A stretch of 42,210 nucleotides of DNA, taken from the NCBI GenBank assembly GCA_947474065.1, contig CANJHD010000016.1, positions 1 to 42,210 of the forward strand, written 5' to 3'. The notes below the pieces were generated by a model. It was not told the DNA's origin. It was given only the letters and a program-made list of their open reading frames with translations, and did no database searches. Positions 7,479 to 15,355 of this stretch are shown piece after piece. Each line of letters opens with the position of its first letter. Position 1 is the stretch's first letter. The translations under genes and the position numbers were made by a program. Origin of the DNA: Planctomycetaceae bacterium (lineage in GTDB: Bacteria > Planctomycetota > Phycisphaerae > Phycisphaerales > SM1A02).

Positions 7479-8890
7479 TTGGTGAGGCCAGGTGCCTTGG
7501 TGCCGGAGCCCTTGGAATCAGCCGCCTTCGAATCAGGAGCGGCTGCGCCAGCATCCTTCACCCCAAGCGCCTTGTTGACGTCCGCGGTGAGCTTGCTGAC
7601 CATCTCTGGGTCGTAACCCATGTGTGAACTCACCAGCATTCCGTCCGCACCAATGATGATGCAGGCCGGAATTCCTTGGAAGCCATACTGCGTGATCAGC
7701 TTTGCCTCTGGGTCCATCGCGACATTCATCGTGAATGCCTGCTTGGTCCAGAAATCCGTCACCTTCTTGGTGAGCTCTTCGCCCTTCTGCTGTTCCCAGA
7801 CATTGACGGCGTAGATGGCAACCTTGTCATTCCCCTTCATCTGATCCGCGAACGTCTGCAGAAGCGGAAGCCCCTTGCGACATGGTCCGCACCAGGTGGC
7901 CCAGAAATCAATCACCACCACCTTGCCTTTGAGCGACGCAAGGTCAAGCGTCTTGCCATCAAGCATGGTGAGCACGCCGAGCGGCGCAGCTTGTCCGTCC
8001 TTGACGGTGATGCCTGGAGCAGGCTCATCAGCAGGAGGCGCGAAGAGGTCTTCCAACTTTGCAACACTGACTCGCTTGCCGGCGTCGAAGGAAATCGGCG
8101 TCTTCAAAGCTTCTGCTGATGGCGCGCACTTCACGATGAAACCGATACGCACATTCGCAGGCAAACCATCCGGAGTCATCTGCATGTTGAAACCGGTGAT
8201 GAAATTCGTCTTGGAATCAAATGAAACCACGCCATCCGCGGCAGTGCCACCAACAAGAATCTCTTGCTTGCCGTCGTACTCGCGGAACCCCTTGATGGCC
8301 ACTCCACCCTTTGCGCCCATTGCGAACGCATCAGTGATTTTTGAACCGGCCGCTGGCTGACGCATGGCCAACGCGGGCGCGGGCAGCGAGAATCCGGGCA
8401 GCATGGCGATGAGCGTGGCGTTTGCATTGCCCTCAATCTTCTTCGAGAGGTACTTGTCCGCCGGCTGGTCTGGCACAAAGTAGACCGTTCCACCTGTTGA
8501 AACAATCTGCAGGCTGCCCATCTTGATGAGCATGTCATCACCTGCGCCGAAACTCATGTCAATCACCTCGTTCTGCTCGCCATCGGGCATGGCGATGGTG
8601 AGTTCAGTGTGATCCGTGAGATTCTTAGCAGCCTGATACGCCTTCTGCGCTGCTTCAAGAACCGCTGCACCGCGCTTACAGGCCGACGCGGTCCGGTCGG
8701 CGTCGGCCCAACCGGCAGACGGCAGCGGCATTGATTTCGGTGCCATGGATGGAACACCGCTGGCCGGGTCCACCTGACCCGCCACGCGCGTGGGCGCGGT
8801 CACGTCGCTCTGCGCGCACACACCAGCGCACATGGAAGCGGACAGAACAAGGACGGTGCCGAAGAGACCAGTAGTGGGCGAGGTGCGCAT
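7475..8890 (-). CDS. Exported thioredoxin-fold protein (TlpA/ResA type) with N-terminal lipoprotein-carrier-like domain
   Basis: This 471-residue protein has a signal peptide (residues 1-26, ending MCAGVCAQ). Residues about 70-265 form a beta-rich domain resembling DUF2092/LolA-like carriers (segments VLEAAQKAYQAAKNLTDHTE and QIVSTGGTVYFVPDQP). Residues about 290-450 are a thioredoxin-like domain with the redox motif WCGPC (Cys334, Cys337) after VVIDFWAT and the cis-proline loop FQGIPACIII. A periplasmic disulfide reductase or thiol-disulfide exchange role is likely; the partner is unknown. The last 20 residues are Ala/Lys/Ser-rich. I choose ATG 8890 because the signal peptide begins there and AGGAA lies five bases upstream, one of few clear ribosome-binding sites in this window. 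The stop overlaps the next gene's GTG. Confidence 0.82.
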   Translation of the reverse strand: MRTSPTTGLFGTVLVLSASMCAGVCAQSDVTAPTRVAGQVDPASGVPSMAPKSMPLPSAGWADADRTASACKRGAAVLEAAQKAYQAAKNLTDHTELTIAMPDGEQNEVIDMSFGAGDDMLIKMGSLQIVSTGGTVYFVPDQPADKYLSKKIEGNANATLIAMLPGFSLPAPALAMRQPAAGSKITDAFAMGAKGGVAIKGFREYDGKQEILVGGTAADGVVSFDSKTNFITGFNMQMTPDGLPANVRIGFIVKCAPSAEALKTPISFDAGKRVSVAKLEDLFAPPADEPAPGITVKDGQAAPLGVLTMLDGKTLDLASLKGKVVVIDFWATWCGPCRKGLPLLQTFADQMKGNDKVAIYAVNVWEQQKGEELTKKVTDFWTKQAFTMNVAMDPEAKLITQYGFQGIPACIIIGADGMLVSSHMGYDPEMVSKLTADVNKALGVKDAGAAAPDSKAADSKGSGTKAPGLTK

Positions 8891-8936
8891 GGGATTTCCT
8901 AGAGAGATGCCTGCCGAACGGTCACGCCCGATCGGC

Positions 8937-9470
8937 TCAGTCGGAAGCAAAGTGTACGGGGGGTACCGCTGCAAGGCGCGCCAATTCAGGGTCAAGTTCC
9001 GCGAGTGGAAGCAGTACAAACGGGCGTTCGTGCATCCGGGGGTGCGGCACGGTGAGACCCGGGGCGTCGATGCGCAACAGGGCTGGCGGGATCGGCGCTG
9101 GCTCGCTTGCTGCCCAAATCAGAATGTCGAGGTCAAGCGTGCGCGGTCCAAAGCGAACCTCGCGGGTGCGGTCGCGACCACGCTGGCATTCGATCTCCAG
9201 AAGCTTTGCAAGCAGCGCATTCGGCGACAACTCGGTGCTGATTTCCGCCACCGCGTTGAGGTATGGACCCTGCCCCGGCGACCCAACCGGCGCGGTCTCA
9301 TGAATTGATGATTGACGAATGAGCCGCATGCCAGCGGTTGATCCAAGTGCACGGAATGCATGTTCCATGTGCGCGGAACGATCGCCCACATTTGATCCAA
9401 GTGCTACAAATACAGTCACTGGACGATGCGGATTCGCATGTGGATCAAGAGTGCGCGGCGCATCCATCAC
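8937..9470 (-). CDS. folK: 6-hydroxymethyl-7,8-dihydropterin pyrophosphokinase (HPPK)
   Basis: This is a protein of 176-177 residues that transfers pyrophosphate from ATP to 6-hydroxymethyl-7,8-dihydropterin in folate synthesis. It shows the HPPK landmarks FVALGSNVGDR near the N-terminus, ETAPVGSPGQGPYLNAVAEI, and the signature RFGPRTLDLDILIW with the two metal-binding aspartates. PHPRMHERPFVLLPLAEL follows near the end. All expected residues are present and the length is normal. Translation can begin at GTG 9470 (overlapping the cinA stop as GTGA) or at the adjacent ATG 9467 (sharing one base with that stop). folK partners such as folP or folB are not next to it. Confidence 0.93.
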   Translation of the reverse strand: MMDAPRTLDPHANPHRPVTVFVALGSNVGDRSAHMEHAFRALGSTAGMRLIRQSSIHETAPVGSPGQGPYLNAVAEISTELSPNALLAKLLEIECQRGRDRTREVRFGPRTLDLDILIWAASEPAPIPPALLRIDAPGLTVPHPRMHERPFVLLPLAELDPELARLAAVPPVHFASD

Positions 9471-10816
9471 GCGCGCTCCCAGAGAATGGGCGCGTGCTCG
9501 CCGCGTAGCAACCAGCGTGCCAATTGCAGCGCAGTCTTCGCAGCGCGATCGCGGACGATGTCACGTGCGCCCGGAAATTCAAAGCGGCGCGCGTGGGTGC
9601 TCGGGCGAGCGTAAGTAGCAACGCCGGCACCCGTGCCTGCGCTAACGCCCGTGCCTGCGCCAACGCCCGCATCATGCAGGCCAATCCATACCGTTCCAAC
9701 AGGTTTGTCTAGAGAACCGCCGCTTGGGCCAGCAACGCCGCTCACGGAAATTGCGAACGACGCGCCGGAGCGCTCGCATGCACCGCGCGCCATCGCCATG
9801 ACGGCCTCGCGACTCACCGCCCCGTGGTGCGCAATCACCTGCGGATCAACGCCGAGTTGCGCTTCCTTCATGGCGTTGGAATAGGTGATCCAACCTCCAA
9901 GAAAGACATCGCTTGAACCGGAAACTGCAGTCAACATGCTGCCAATCAGACCACCTGTGCAACTCTCGGCAACGGCCAAGGTGCGGCCGCGCGCGCGACA
10001 TTCGTCTAAGAGCGCAGACGCGATGGTTGCATCAACTGAACCAAATCCATACGGAGCAACCGCTGCCATGCACTCCGCGAGTTCTCTATCCGCACGCGCC
10101 GCAGCGTCATTGCCGCGCGCTACAACCTGAATTGAAACCACCGATCCGCTCGCCGTGGTGCCGACCGCTGGCTCGCGGCCGCGGGTCATCCGCGCGCCGA
10201 GCATTTCAGCAAGCGCACTTTCACCGATACCGAACGAGCCGAGTGTTCGCTTGGCAATCATGGGAGCGCCAACTGGTCGTACTGCAGGTAATACTTCCGC
10301 TTCAAGCATCGGAATCATTTCGCGCGGCGGGCCGGGCAAGCAGTAAACGCGACACGCACCAATGCTGGCTGCAAGCCCCGGCGCTGTGCCTTCAAAGTTA
10401 CGAATGATGCGCGCCGAACGCGGCCGCATTGCTTGCCGAAGATTGATCGCCGCCATAGCGCGACCGCGACCAGCAAACCACGACTCAAGATCAGCTCGCG
10501 CCACTGCATCTTCTACCTGCGGAGCATCATTATCAATGATCTGGTTTAACGCATCGCGCGTGAGATCGTCATCAGTTGGCCCGAGCCCGCCGGTTGAAAT
10601 AACCACCAATGCATAGCCAGCAAGCACTCGAAATGCGGCAACAATTGCCGCGCGATCGTCACGGACCGTGCGATGCTCAATGACGTCAATTCCTGCTTCG
10701 CGCAGCGCGATAGAGAGCGCACGCCCATTTGTATCGAGCGTGGTTCCAAGCACCAGCTCATCGCCGATAGAAAGGATGCACGCTGTTGGCGGCTGACTCT
10801 CTTGCATGGTGGTCAC
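9467..10816 (-). CDS. cinA: CinA, competence/damage-inducible family protein with C-terminal NMN amidohydrolase domain
   Basis: This 449-residue protein has the two-domain CinA layout. The N-terminal molybdopterin-binding-like (COG1058) domain shows SIGDELVLGTTLDTNGRALS (about 16-35) and STGGLGPTDDDLTRDAL (about 74-90). The C-terminal PncC domain shows AESCTGGLIGSMLTAVSGSS and ISVSGVAGPSGG, the site that deamidates nicotinamide mononucleotide to nicotinic acid mononucleotide. N-terminal domains of this kind can have ADP-ribose pyrophosphatase activity, so an NAD-salvage role is likely. A Gly/Thr/Ala-rich insert of about 15 residues (GAGTGVSAGTGAGV) interrupts the PncC domain shortly before FPGARDIVRDRAA. 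It is encoded by a short tandem repeat. The start is GTG 10816, overlapping the preceding stop. Confidence 0.92.
   Translation of the reverse strand: MTTMQESQPPTACILSIGDELVLGTTLDTNGRALSIALREAGIDVIEHRTVRDDRAAIVAAFRVLAGYALVVISTGGLGPTDDDLTRDALNQIIDNDAPQVEDAVARADLESWFAGRGRAMAAINLRQAMRPRSARIIRNFEGTAPGLAASIGACRVYCLPGPPREMIPMLEAEVLPAVRPVGAPMIAKRTLGSFGIGESALAEMLGARMTRGREPAVGTTASGSVVSIQVVARGNDAAARADRELAECMAAVAPYGFGSVDATIASALLDECRARGRTLAVAESCTGGLIGSMLTAVSGSSDVFLGGWITYSNAMKEAQLGVDPQVIAHHGAVSREAVMAMARGACERSGASFAISVSGVAGPSGGSLDKPVGTVWIGLHDAGVGAGTGVSAGTGAGVATYARPSTHARRFEFPGARDIVRDRAAKTALQLARWLLRGEHAPILWERA
9618..9672 (-). repeat. Imperfect 18-base tandem repeat inside cinA
   Basis: On the plus strand CCCGTGCCTGCGC occurs at 9630-9642 and again at 9648-9660, and AACGCCC recurs at 9644 and 9662, giving an 18-base period over about three partial copies. 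The period is a multiple of three, so copy-number change would keep the cinA frame. It encodes the Gly/Thr/Ala-rich loop insertion. Confidence 0.75.
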
Positions 10817-12360
10817 TGCGCGCGGCTCCTTGATATCTCAATGACACGCCGAAAATTCGCTGCGCACGCTTCAGTCAGAATGCGCCGCAATACATCAGCT
10901 GGCGCGTCATTCGCGCCCCACAGACCATATTCCTTCCACTTGCCGCGCATCCACCCATCGCGCACTATTGCAAGCAACGGCTCATCGGCAAGGTTAAGCG
11001 TGGTGCCGTTGGGGCCAGGCACCACCGGCATCGCGTCGAACGCTTCAAGCATGGCGCGCAACGTTGGGTCTTTCGCGTCGGTAGCCATGAACAAACGACC
11101 GTCGCGCGGATACTCAGGATGCGCAGCAATCAACGCCCATGCTTCGCGCAACAGCGAACGATTCTCCATGGCCATGGAAACAAAGAGCGGCACAACAAAT
11201 GATCGGAAGTTGGGATTGGCATTGGGAATCGCTTGCGCCAATTTCCATGGATCAACCTTGTCAATGAAGCGGGCCCGGTCGCTTGCATACACGGCGCGAC
11301 TGATCGGCAATCTGCGCAAAGAGAATTGCCGCGGACCTCCTTCAGAACCCGGCGGATACTGCCAGAGGCGTTGCCCTTCTGGCGACAGCACAAATTCAAT
11401 GAATCTCCGCGCGGTTTCCGGATGAGGCGCGCCGCGAAGCATGGCCACCGGATCTGGATCAATCGCGGTCTTTCCAACTGGATCGACGTAGCCAACACGC
11501 CCCGGCGATCCGCCGTCAGCGACCACTTGTTGCTGATAGCGACCGTAGAAATCAATGCACAGACCCTCGGCTGCGTCACCCTGCGAAACGTCCATCGGGG
11601 TGCGCGGACCGCCTGCCGCAATGGATCGCGCGTTGGCGGAGGCGCGTCGAAGAATCGCCCATCCACGCTGCCAGCCTTCACGCAGAAGAATGGTTTCCAT
11701 GGCAGATGCAATGCTGCCCGACTGCGCAGGATTAACTAACGAAACCTGATCCTGTAAGCGCGGGTCAGCAAGCGCAGACCAATTAGTTGGGTGCGCAATA
11801 CCCATGCGATTGAGCATCTCCGCGTTATAAACAATGCCGAACGCGCTCAATGCCGCACCGAACCACGCGTGGCCCGGGTCATAAAGCGTTCGCCCGGCAA
11901 TCGAATTTTCGCCGTAGACGGCATCGAGCCACGCTTGATCAAAATTTACGGGAACCAACACAGTGCTACTGCGCACTTCGCCGTTCACTTCTGTAGAGAG
12001 TGGCTTGGCCATCTGCTCGAAGTCATAACTTCCGCCACCAAAGAGTAAGTCCGCGCTGCCGCCCGGAGGCGTGCCATCACGCAATGATGCAATAGTGCTT
12101 GCCTCAAGCATCTTCCGAATTTCAGTTGCGCCGCCCGGCATGTTCCAAATCACTTGCGCGGACGTTCCATACTTCGCCTTGTGCCACCGCGAAAATCCAT
12201 CAGCAAACTCAACTCGAATCTGCTCATTGTTGGGAGTAACGATGATGACTGTGGCGGCATCCTTTGGCGCCTTCGGCTCTCCGCGCCGTGCAATCACTGG
12301 TACTGCGAGGAGCGCAAGCATCATCAACGCCAGCACCGCACCCACAACGCGGCCACTCAT
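10813..12360 (-). CDS. Extracellular solute-binding protein (AfuA/FbpA-like, COG1840 type)
   Basis: This 515-residue protein has one N-terminal hydrophobic segment (about 5-24), consistent with a signal anchor or uncleaved signal peptide. The body has the type II periplasmic binding-protein arrangement found in ferric-iron binders and relatives. It includes AFGIVYNAEMLNRMGI, TNWSALADPRLQDQVSLVNP, and HPETARRFIEFVLSPEGQRL, the usual C-terminal lobe motif. It is longer than typical FbpA proteins (about 330-370 residues), with a C-terminal extension of about 130 residues that I do not recognise. No permease or ATPase is adjacent; it sits between pyrF and cinA, overlapping both by four bases. Its ligand cannot be told from sequence, and an anion or sugar phosphate is as possible as iron. 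Confidence 0.75.
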   Translation of the reverse strand: MSGRVVGAVLALMMLALLAVPVIARRGEPKAPKDAATVIIVTPNNEQIRVEFADGFSRWHKAKYGTSAQVIWNMPGGATEIRKMLEASTIASLRDGTPPGGSADLLFGGGSYDFEQMAKPLSTEVNGEVRSSTVLVPVNFDQAWLDAVYGENSIAGRTLYDPGHAWFGAALSAFGIVYNAEMLNRMGIAHPTNWSALADPRLQDQVSLVNPAQSGSIASAMETILLREGWQRGWAILRRASANARSIAAGGPRTPMDVSQGDAAEGLCIDFYGRYQQQVVADGGSPGRVGYVDPVGKTAIDPDPVAMLRGAPHPETARRFIEFVLSPEGQRLWQYPPGSEGGPRQFSLRRLPISRAVYASDRARFIDKVDPWKLAQAIPNANPNFRSFVVPLFVSMAMENRSLLREAWALIAAHPEYPRDGRLFMATDAKDPTLRAMLEAFDAMPVVPGPNGTTLNLADEPLLAIVRDGWMRGKWKEYGLWGANDAPADVLRRILTEACAANFRRVIEISRSRAQ

Positions 12361-13271
12361 GCTCGTACGCCCAACGCAGAACCGATTTGCGTTCGAAGAT
12401 CCTCTGCGGCGCGGCGCACTGCTTCATGCCACGCACGGTCCGCGGCATTGAACGCATAGATCACTGATCGACTTGCCGTAACAAGTGCCCCGCGACCATC
12501 GGAACGGAAACACGGCAGCACATCATCAACACCACCGCCCTGCGCACCAAAGCCTGGAACCAAGAAGATCTGCTGCGGCATGCGAACGCGCAGCGCGGCG
12601 GCGTCGGTTGGCTTTGTTGCGCCCACCACTGCGCCGAGGGCACTAAATCCAGCAGTTCCCACTGATGCTGCGCCGATCGACGCAACCATATCTGCCACTG
12701 CTTCGGCCACCGTTCGTCCGTCAGCTAATCGCAATGATTGCACCGCGTCGCCCGACGGGTTTGAAGTACGCACCAATGCAAATGCACCGTGACCCTGACC
12801 AACAAACGGTGTCAATGAATCGGCGCCGAGGTATGCACTGACCGTTGTCCAATCAGCGCAATATGCGTCGCGCGCGCTCGCGGCGTAATGGTCGGCACTG
12901 ATTCCAATGTCGCCGCGCTTGAAATCAAGAATCACTTCAAGACCGTCAACTGCGCGCGCGTGTTCAAGGACGCTTGCAAGCGCCGTCACGCCGGCGGGTC
13001 CGTGCCGCTCAAAGCATGCCGCCTGAATCTTCACCGCCGGAACGATGCCCGCAACTGCATCAATGACTCCTCGCGAGAACTCACCAATGGCGTTCGCCGC
13101 TGCGGCGTGACCCGGCGCGGGACGAAGTACGGCCGGCAGTTTTTCTGCCACCGGATCAAGACCCACACAGACAGGCGCGCCGGTCGCTTCGATGCGCGCC
13201 AGAAGTCGATCGGCAGCGTTCGCAGATGAATGGGCGGAGGCGTTCGCAGAGGTGTTGTTTGGGGCGGTCAT
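12357..13271 (-). CDS. pyrF: Orotidine 5'-phosphate decarboxylase (type 2 PyrF)
   Basis: This 304-residue protein makes UMP from OMP, the last step of pyrimidine synthesis. It has the N-terminal PVCVGLDPVAEKLP (about 33-46) and the catalytic motif LDFKRGDIG (Asp116, Lys118, Asp121), followed by FALVRTSNPSG and the phosphate loop FLVPGFGAQGG. The length (about 270-300) is that of the type 2 family found in actinobacteria and planctomycetes. The first 20 residues are a Ser/Asn/Ala-rich stretch not needed for the fold. It is the first gene of a minus-strand operon; its stop overlaps the next start as ATGA. A TAGACT box lies nine bases before its ATG. Confidence 0.93.
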   Translation of the reverse strand: MTAPNNTSANASAHSSANAADRLLARIEATGAPVCVGLDPVAEKLPAVLRPAPGHAAAANAIGEFSRGVIDAVAGIVPAVKIQAACFERHGPAGVTALASVLEHARAVDGLEVILDFKRGDIGISADHYAASARDAYCADWTTVSAYLGADSLTPFVGQGHGAFALVRTSNPSGDAVQSLRLADGRTVAEAVADMVASIGAASVGTAGFSALGAVVGATKPTDAAALRVRMPQQIFLVPGFGAQGGGVDDVLPCFRSDGRGALVTASRSVIYAFNAADRAWHEAVRRAAEDLRTQIGSALGVRA

Positions 13272-13280
13272 CGCGTCCGA

Positions 13281-13286
13281 AGTCTA
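13281..13286 (-). promoter_or_regulatory. -10-like TAGACT upstream of pyrF
   Basis: Read on the minus strand, TAGACT ends nine bases before the pyrF ATG at 13271, predicting a leader of about two or three bases. No -35 element is convincing. It shares a 56-base intergenic region with the divergent start at 13328. Confidence 0.4.
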
Positions 13287-13315
13287 GAGCCATCGGCGTC
13301 ACTCAGCCCGCGCCG

Positions 13316-13321
13316 TAGAAT
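13316..13321 (+). promoter_or_regulatory. -10-like TAGAAT six bases before the DUF971 start
   Basis: TAGAAT, then CGGGAA, then the ATG at 13328. The same TAGAAT-six bases-ATG layout recurs at 21036-21048. Transcription would begin at the start codon. Confidence 0.55.
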
Positions 13322-13327
13322 CGGGAA

Positions 13328-13705
13328 ATGCACGCGGATGAATCCCACGCACCGCAGGAACAGCCCTCGGCCACGCCGGCAGCGTTGGCTCCGGCACATC
13401 TTGACCTGGACCGGGAAAAAGGCCTCGGGATCACGTGGGCTGACGGCCGTGAATCGTTCTATCCGATTGCGTATCTGCGCCGCCGCAGTCCAAGCGCCGA
13501 TGCCAAAGTGCTGCGCGAAGAAATGGCGCGCAACCCGCTCACGGTTCTTCCCGCTGGTCGCTCGAACGGTCCGCTCACTGCGCTCGGCGCCGAACTGGTT
13601 GGGAACTACGCGGTTCGTATTCGGTTCAGCGATGGCCACTCCACTGGTATCTACAGTTGGACATATTTGCGCTCCATCGATCCCGCGCTCGAGGCACGCA
13701 CGTGA
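13328..13705 (+). CDS. DUF971 (GBBH-like N-terminal domain) protein
   Basis: This 125-residue protein matches the small DUF971 family, named for likeness to the N-terminal domain of gamma-butyrobetaine hydroxylase. Recognisable parts are LGITWADGRESFYPIAYLRR (about 33-52) and NYAVRIRFSDGHSTGIYSW (about 92-110), the usual order of I-x-W-x-D-G and I-x-(W/F)-x-D-G-H-x-(S/T)-G-I-Y. DUF971 proteins are often linked with Fe-S cluster metabolism genes, but no biochemical role is fixed. The first 25 residues are a Pro/Ala-rich leader. The stop overlaps the next gene as GTGA. Confidence 0.85.
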   Translation: MHADESHAPQEQPSATPAALAPAHLDLDREKGLGITWADGRESFYPIAYLRRRSPSADAKVLREEMARNPLTVLPAGRSNGPLTALGAELVGNYAVRIRFSDGHSTGIYSWTYLRSIDPALEART

Positions 13706-14220
13706 GCAGCCCGCCACTCATTCCTGACGCGACACTGCTTCCGCCGCCCGGAAGCACCATTGCGCATCCACGTCCATTTGCGATGCGGCTCGTGCCTTCA
13801 GCCGACGGAGTGAGCCGCGAAGTAGCGCACATCAATAATGTGGAATACGTGCGATGGGTCGATCGCGCAGCAGAGTTGCATGCGGACTCACTTGGACACA
13901 CGCGCGAGTTCCTCTTGAACAGCGGACGCATGTGGTTTGTTGCTCGCCATGAAGTGGACTACTGCGCGGAGGTGTTCCCCGGCGATGAACTTCATGTCTT
14001 CACGTGGATTCGCTCCGTCAGCCGCGTGACATCATGGCGCGACACCACCATTCTGCGCGCGCGTGATGGAGTCGTCGTCTGTCGCGCTACTACATGCTGG
14101 GCATTGGTTGATTTGGCAACCAGAAAACCTGCGCGCATTCCCGCTGACATGCTCCTCGCATTCCAACCACTGGAGGCCGGATGCACGTCGCGCTCGTCGT
14201 CGATCCCGAACGGCTTGTAA
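13702..14220 (+). CDS. Hotdog-fold acyl-CoA thioesterase (4HBT/YbgC-FadM type)
   Basis: This 172-residue protein has the single-hotdog thioesterase pattern: EVAHINNVEYVRWVDRAAE with the conserved Asn-Asn-x-x-Tyr, RHEVDYCAEVFPGDELHVF, and later TTCWALVDLATRKPARIP. Such enzymes hydrolyse acyl-CoA or acyl-ACP thioesters. The catalytic Asp of the YbgC class (usually before the Asn) is replaced in the visible motif by the I-N-N context, which is common among acyl-ACP thioesterase relatives; the substrate is open. I place the start at GTG 13702, overlapping the DUF971 stop, rather than at the frame's first ATG at 13657. The last 40 bases overlap the next gene, so the C-terminus (SRSSSIPNGL) is set by that overlap. 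Confidence 0.8.
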   Translation: MSSPPLIPDATLLPPPGSTIAHPRPFAMRLVPSADGVSREVAHINNVEYVRWVDRAAELHADSLGHTREFLLNSGRMWFVARHEVDYCAEVFPGDELHVFTWIRSVSRVTSWRDTTILRARDGVVVCRATTCWALVDLATRKPARIPADMLLAFQPLEAGCTSRSSSIPNGL

Positions 14221-15263
14221 CTGACGCAGCTGCGGTGCAACGCTTGGCCGTTGCGCTTGCTGGCGACGGCGTGCGCGTTCGGCGCATTCTTCCGCCCGCG
14301 CGTGATGAACCGCCGCTCTTGCGGTTGATTGCAGCTTCCACATTTGACTTTGACAGCTCGCTGCTCTTTCGACCGTCGCGCCTTGGAGCGCTGAGTTCAT
14401 CGCTCGAGGAAGATCCACCGGAAGTCTTTGTGAGTTTCGGCGCCCGCGCATTCATTGCCGCCGCCGAATTGGCTGATGACATGGACGCCGGCCTGGTTGC
14501 CATGGTTTCCACGTCGGATGAACTCGATGCAACTGCGCTGAAGCGACACACAGGTCGACTCGATTTAGTGTGCGCGGCAACAGCATCCATCGCAGCCCGT
14601 GCCGCGCGTGTTGTTGGCGAACAAATGGTCACCGTGCTACCGCTCGGCGTGCCAGTCCCCTCGCGGCGCGATACGTTCGCCGCTAGCCCGCAAAGCTTGG
14701 CGATCGCCGGGAGCGGGCGCGACATAGGCGCATACCGCGCAGTGTTTGCCGCGATTGCAGATGTGATGCCGGCGCTACCAGAGTTCCAAGTTGCAATTGA
14801 ACTGCCACCCGGGCACGACCCACGACTCTGGGCACTCGCGCGCGAATTCGGCGTACAGCGCGTTCTGAACGGCGTCTCGCGCCTTGAGATGGTGCGCCCA
14901 CTCGCACTTGCCTGCGGCGTGTTCGCGTTGCCTGAAGCTATTCACGGCGTGCGCCCGATTGTGCTTGAGGCGATGGGCCTTGGCCGTACTGTGGTGGCGA
15001 TGGATGATCCGTTTGCGGACAACCTGATTGATGGCGTCACGGCCTTCGTTGTGCAAGAGCGCGACGCTCGTGAGTGGACAGCGCAGTTGACCAAGGCCAT
15101 GCTTGATCCGAAGATTGCAGGCGCTGTGGGGGCTGAGGCCGCGACCCGAACTGCAGCTGGATTCGGCTCTGCGCTGTGCGCGGATCAACTTGCCGCAGCC
15201 TGCGAATCGATCCTGCGTGGACCATCGATTCCATTCCCGGGAACGAGCACGGCAAACGCATAG
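14181..15263 (+). CDS. Glycosyltransferase-like protein (GT4/GT-B type)
   Basis: This 360-residue protein begins MHVALVVDPERLV and lacks a signal peptide. It has a weak N-terminal GT-B domain and a clearer C-terminal one: VTVLPLGVPVPSRR (about 152-165), GVQRVLNGVSRLEMVRPLAL, and ALPEAIHGVRPIVLEAMGLG (about 248-267). The last block aligns with the GT4 nucleotide-sugar motif E-x7-E, but the first Glu position is His (HGVRPIVLE). That may mean altered donor use or loss of activity. It overlaps the thioesterase by 40 bases. Cytoplasmic transfer of a sugar to a lipid or cell-surface acceptor is the plausible role; the product is unknown. Confidence 0.65.
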   Translation: MHVALVVDPERLVTDAAAVQRLAVALAGDGVRVRRILPPARDEPPLLRLIAASTFDFDSSLLFRPSRLGALSSSLEEDPPEVFVSFGARAFIAAAELADDMDAGLVAMVSTSDELDATALKRHTGRLDLVCAATASIAARAARVVGEQMVTVLPLGVPVPSRRDTFAASPQSLAIAGSGRDIGAYRAVFAAIADVMPALPEFQVAIELPPGHDPRLWALAREFGVQRVLNGVSRLEMVRPLALACGVFALPEAIHGVRPIVLEAMGLGRTVVAMDDPFADNLIDGVTAFVVQERDAREWTAQLTKAMLDPKIAGAVGAEAATRTAAGFGSALCADQLAAACESILRGPSIPFPGTSTANA

Positions 15264-15343
15264 GACTGCGGTCAGCGTGCCTGTATGCAGCGCGAAGCCC
15301 GCGCGAACCAGGAACACCCCGTGCACCGCTCGCCATTTGCGGC

Positions 15344-15349
15344 GACAAT
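15344..15349 (+). promoter_or_regulatory. -10-like GACAAT six bases before the metallophosphoesterase start
   Basis: GACAAT ends six bases before the ATG at 15356, the same spacing as the other leaderless-type boxes. It differs from TAnnnT at the first base. No -35 is apparent. Confidence 0.35.
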
Positions 15350-15355
15350 TCGCGG

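Noticed and set aside
14032-14725. Minus-strand frames opposite the thioesterase and glycosyltransferase genes
   Set aside because: They lack motifs and overlap two coherent genes on the plus strand.
15264-15355. Possible short gene between the glycosyltransferase and phosphoesterase genes
   Set aside because: No frame shows a motif or a signal peptide. The interval holds only a GACAAT box near its end.
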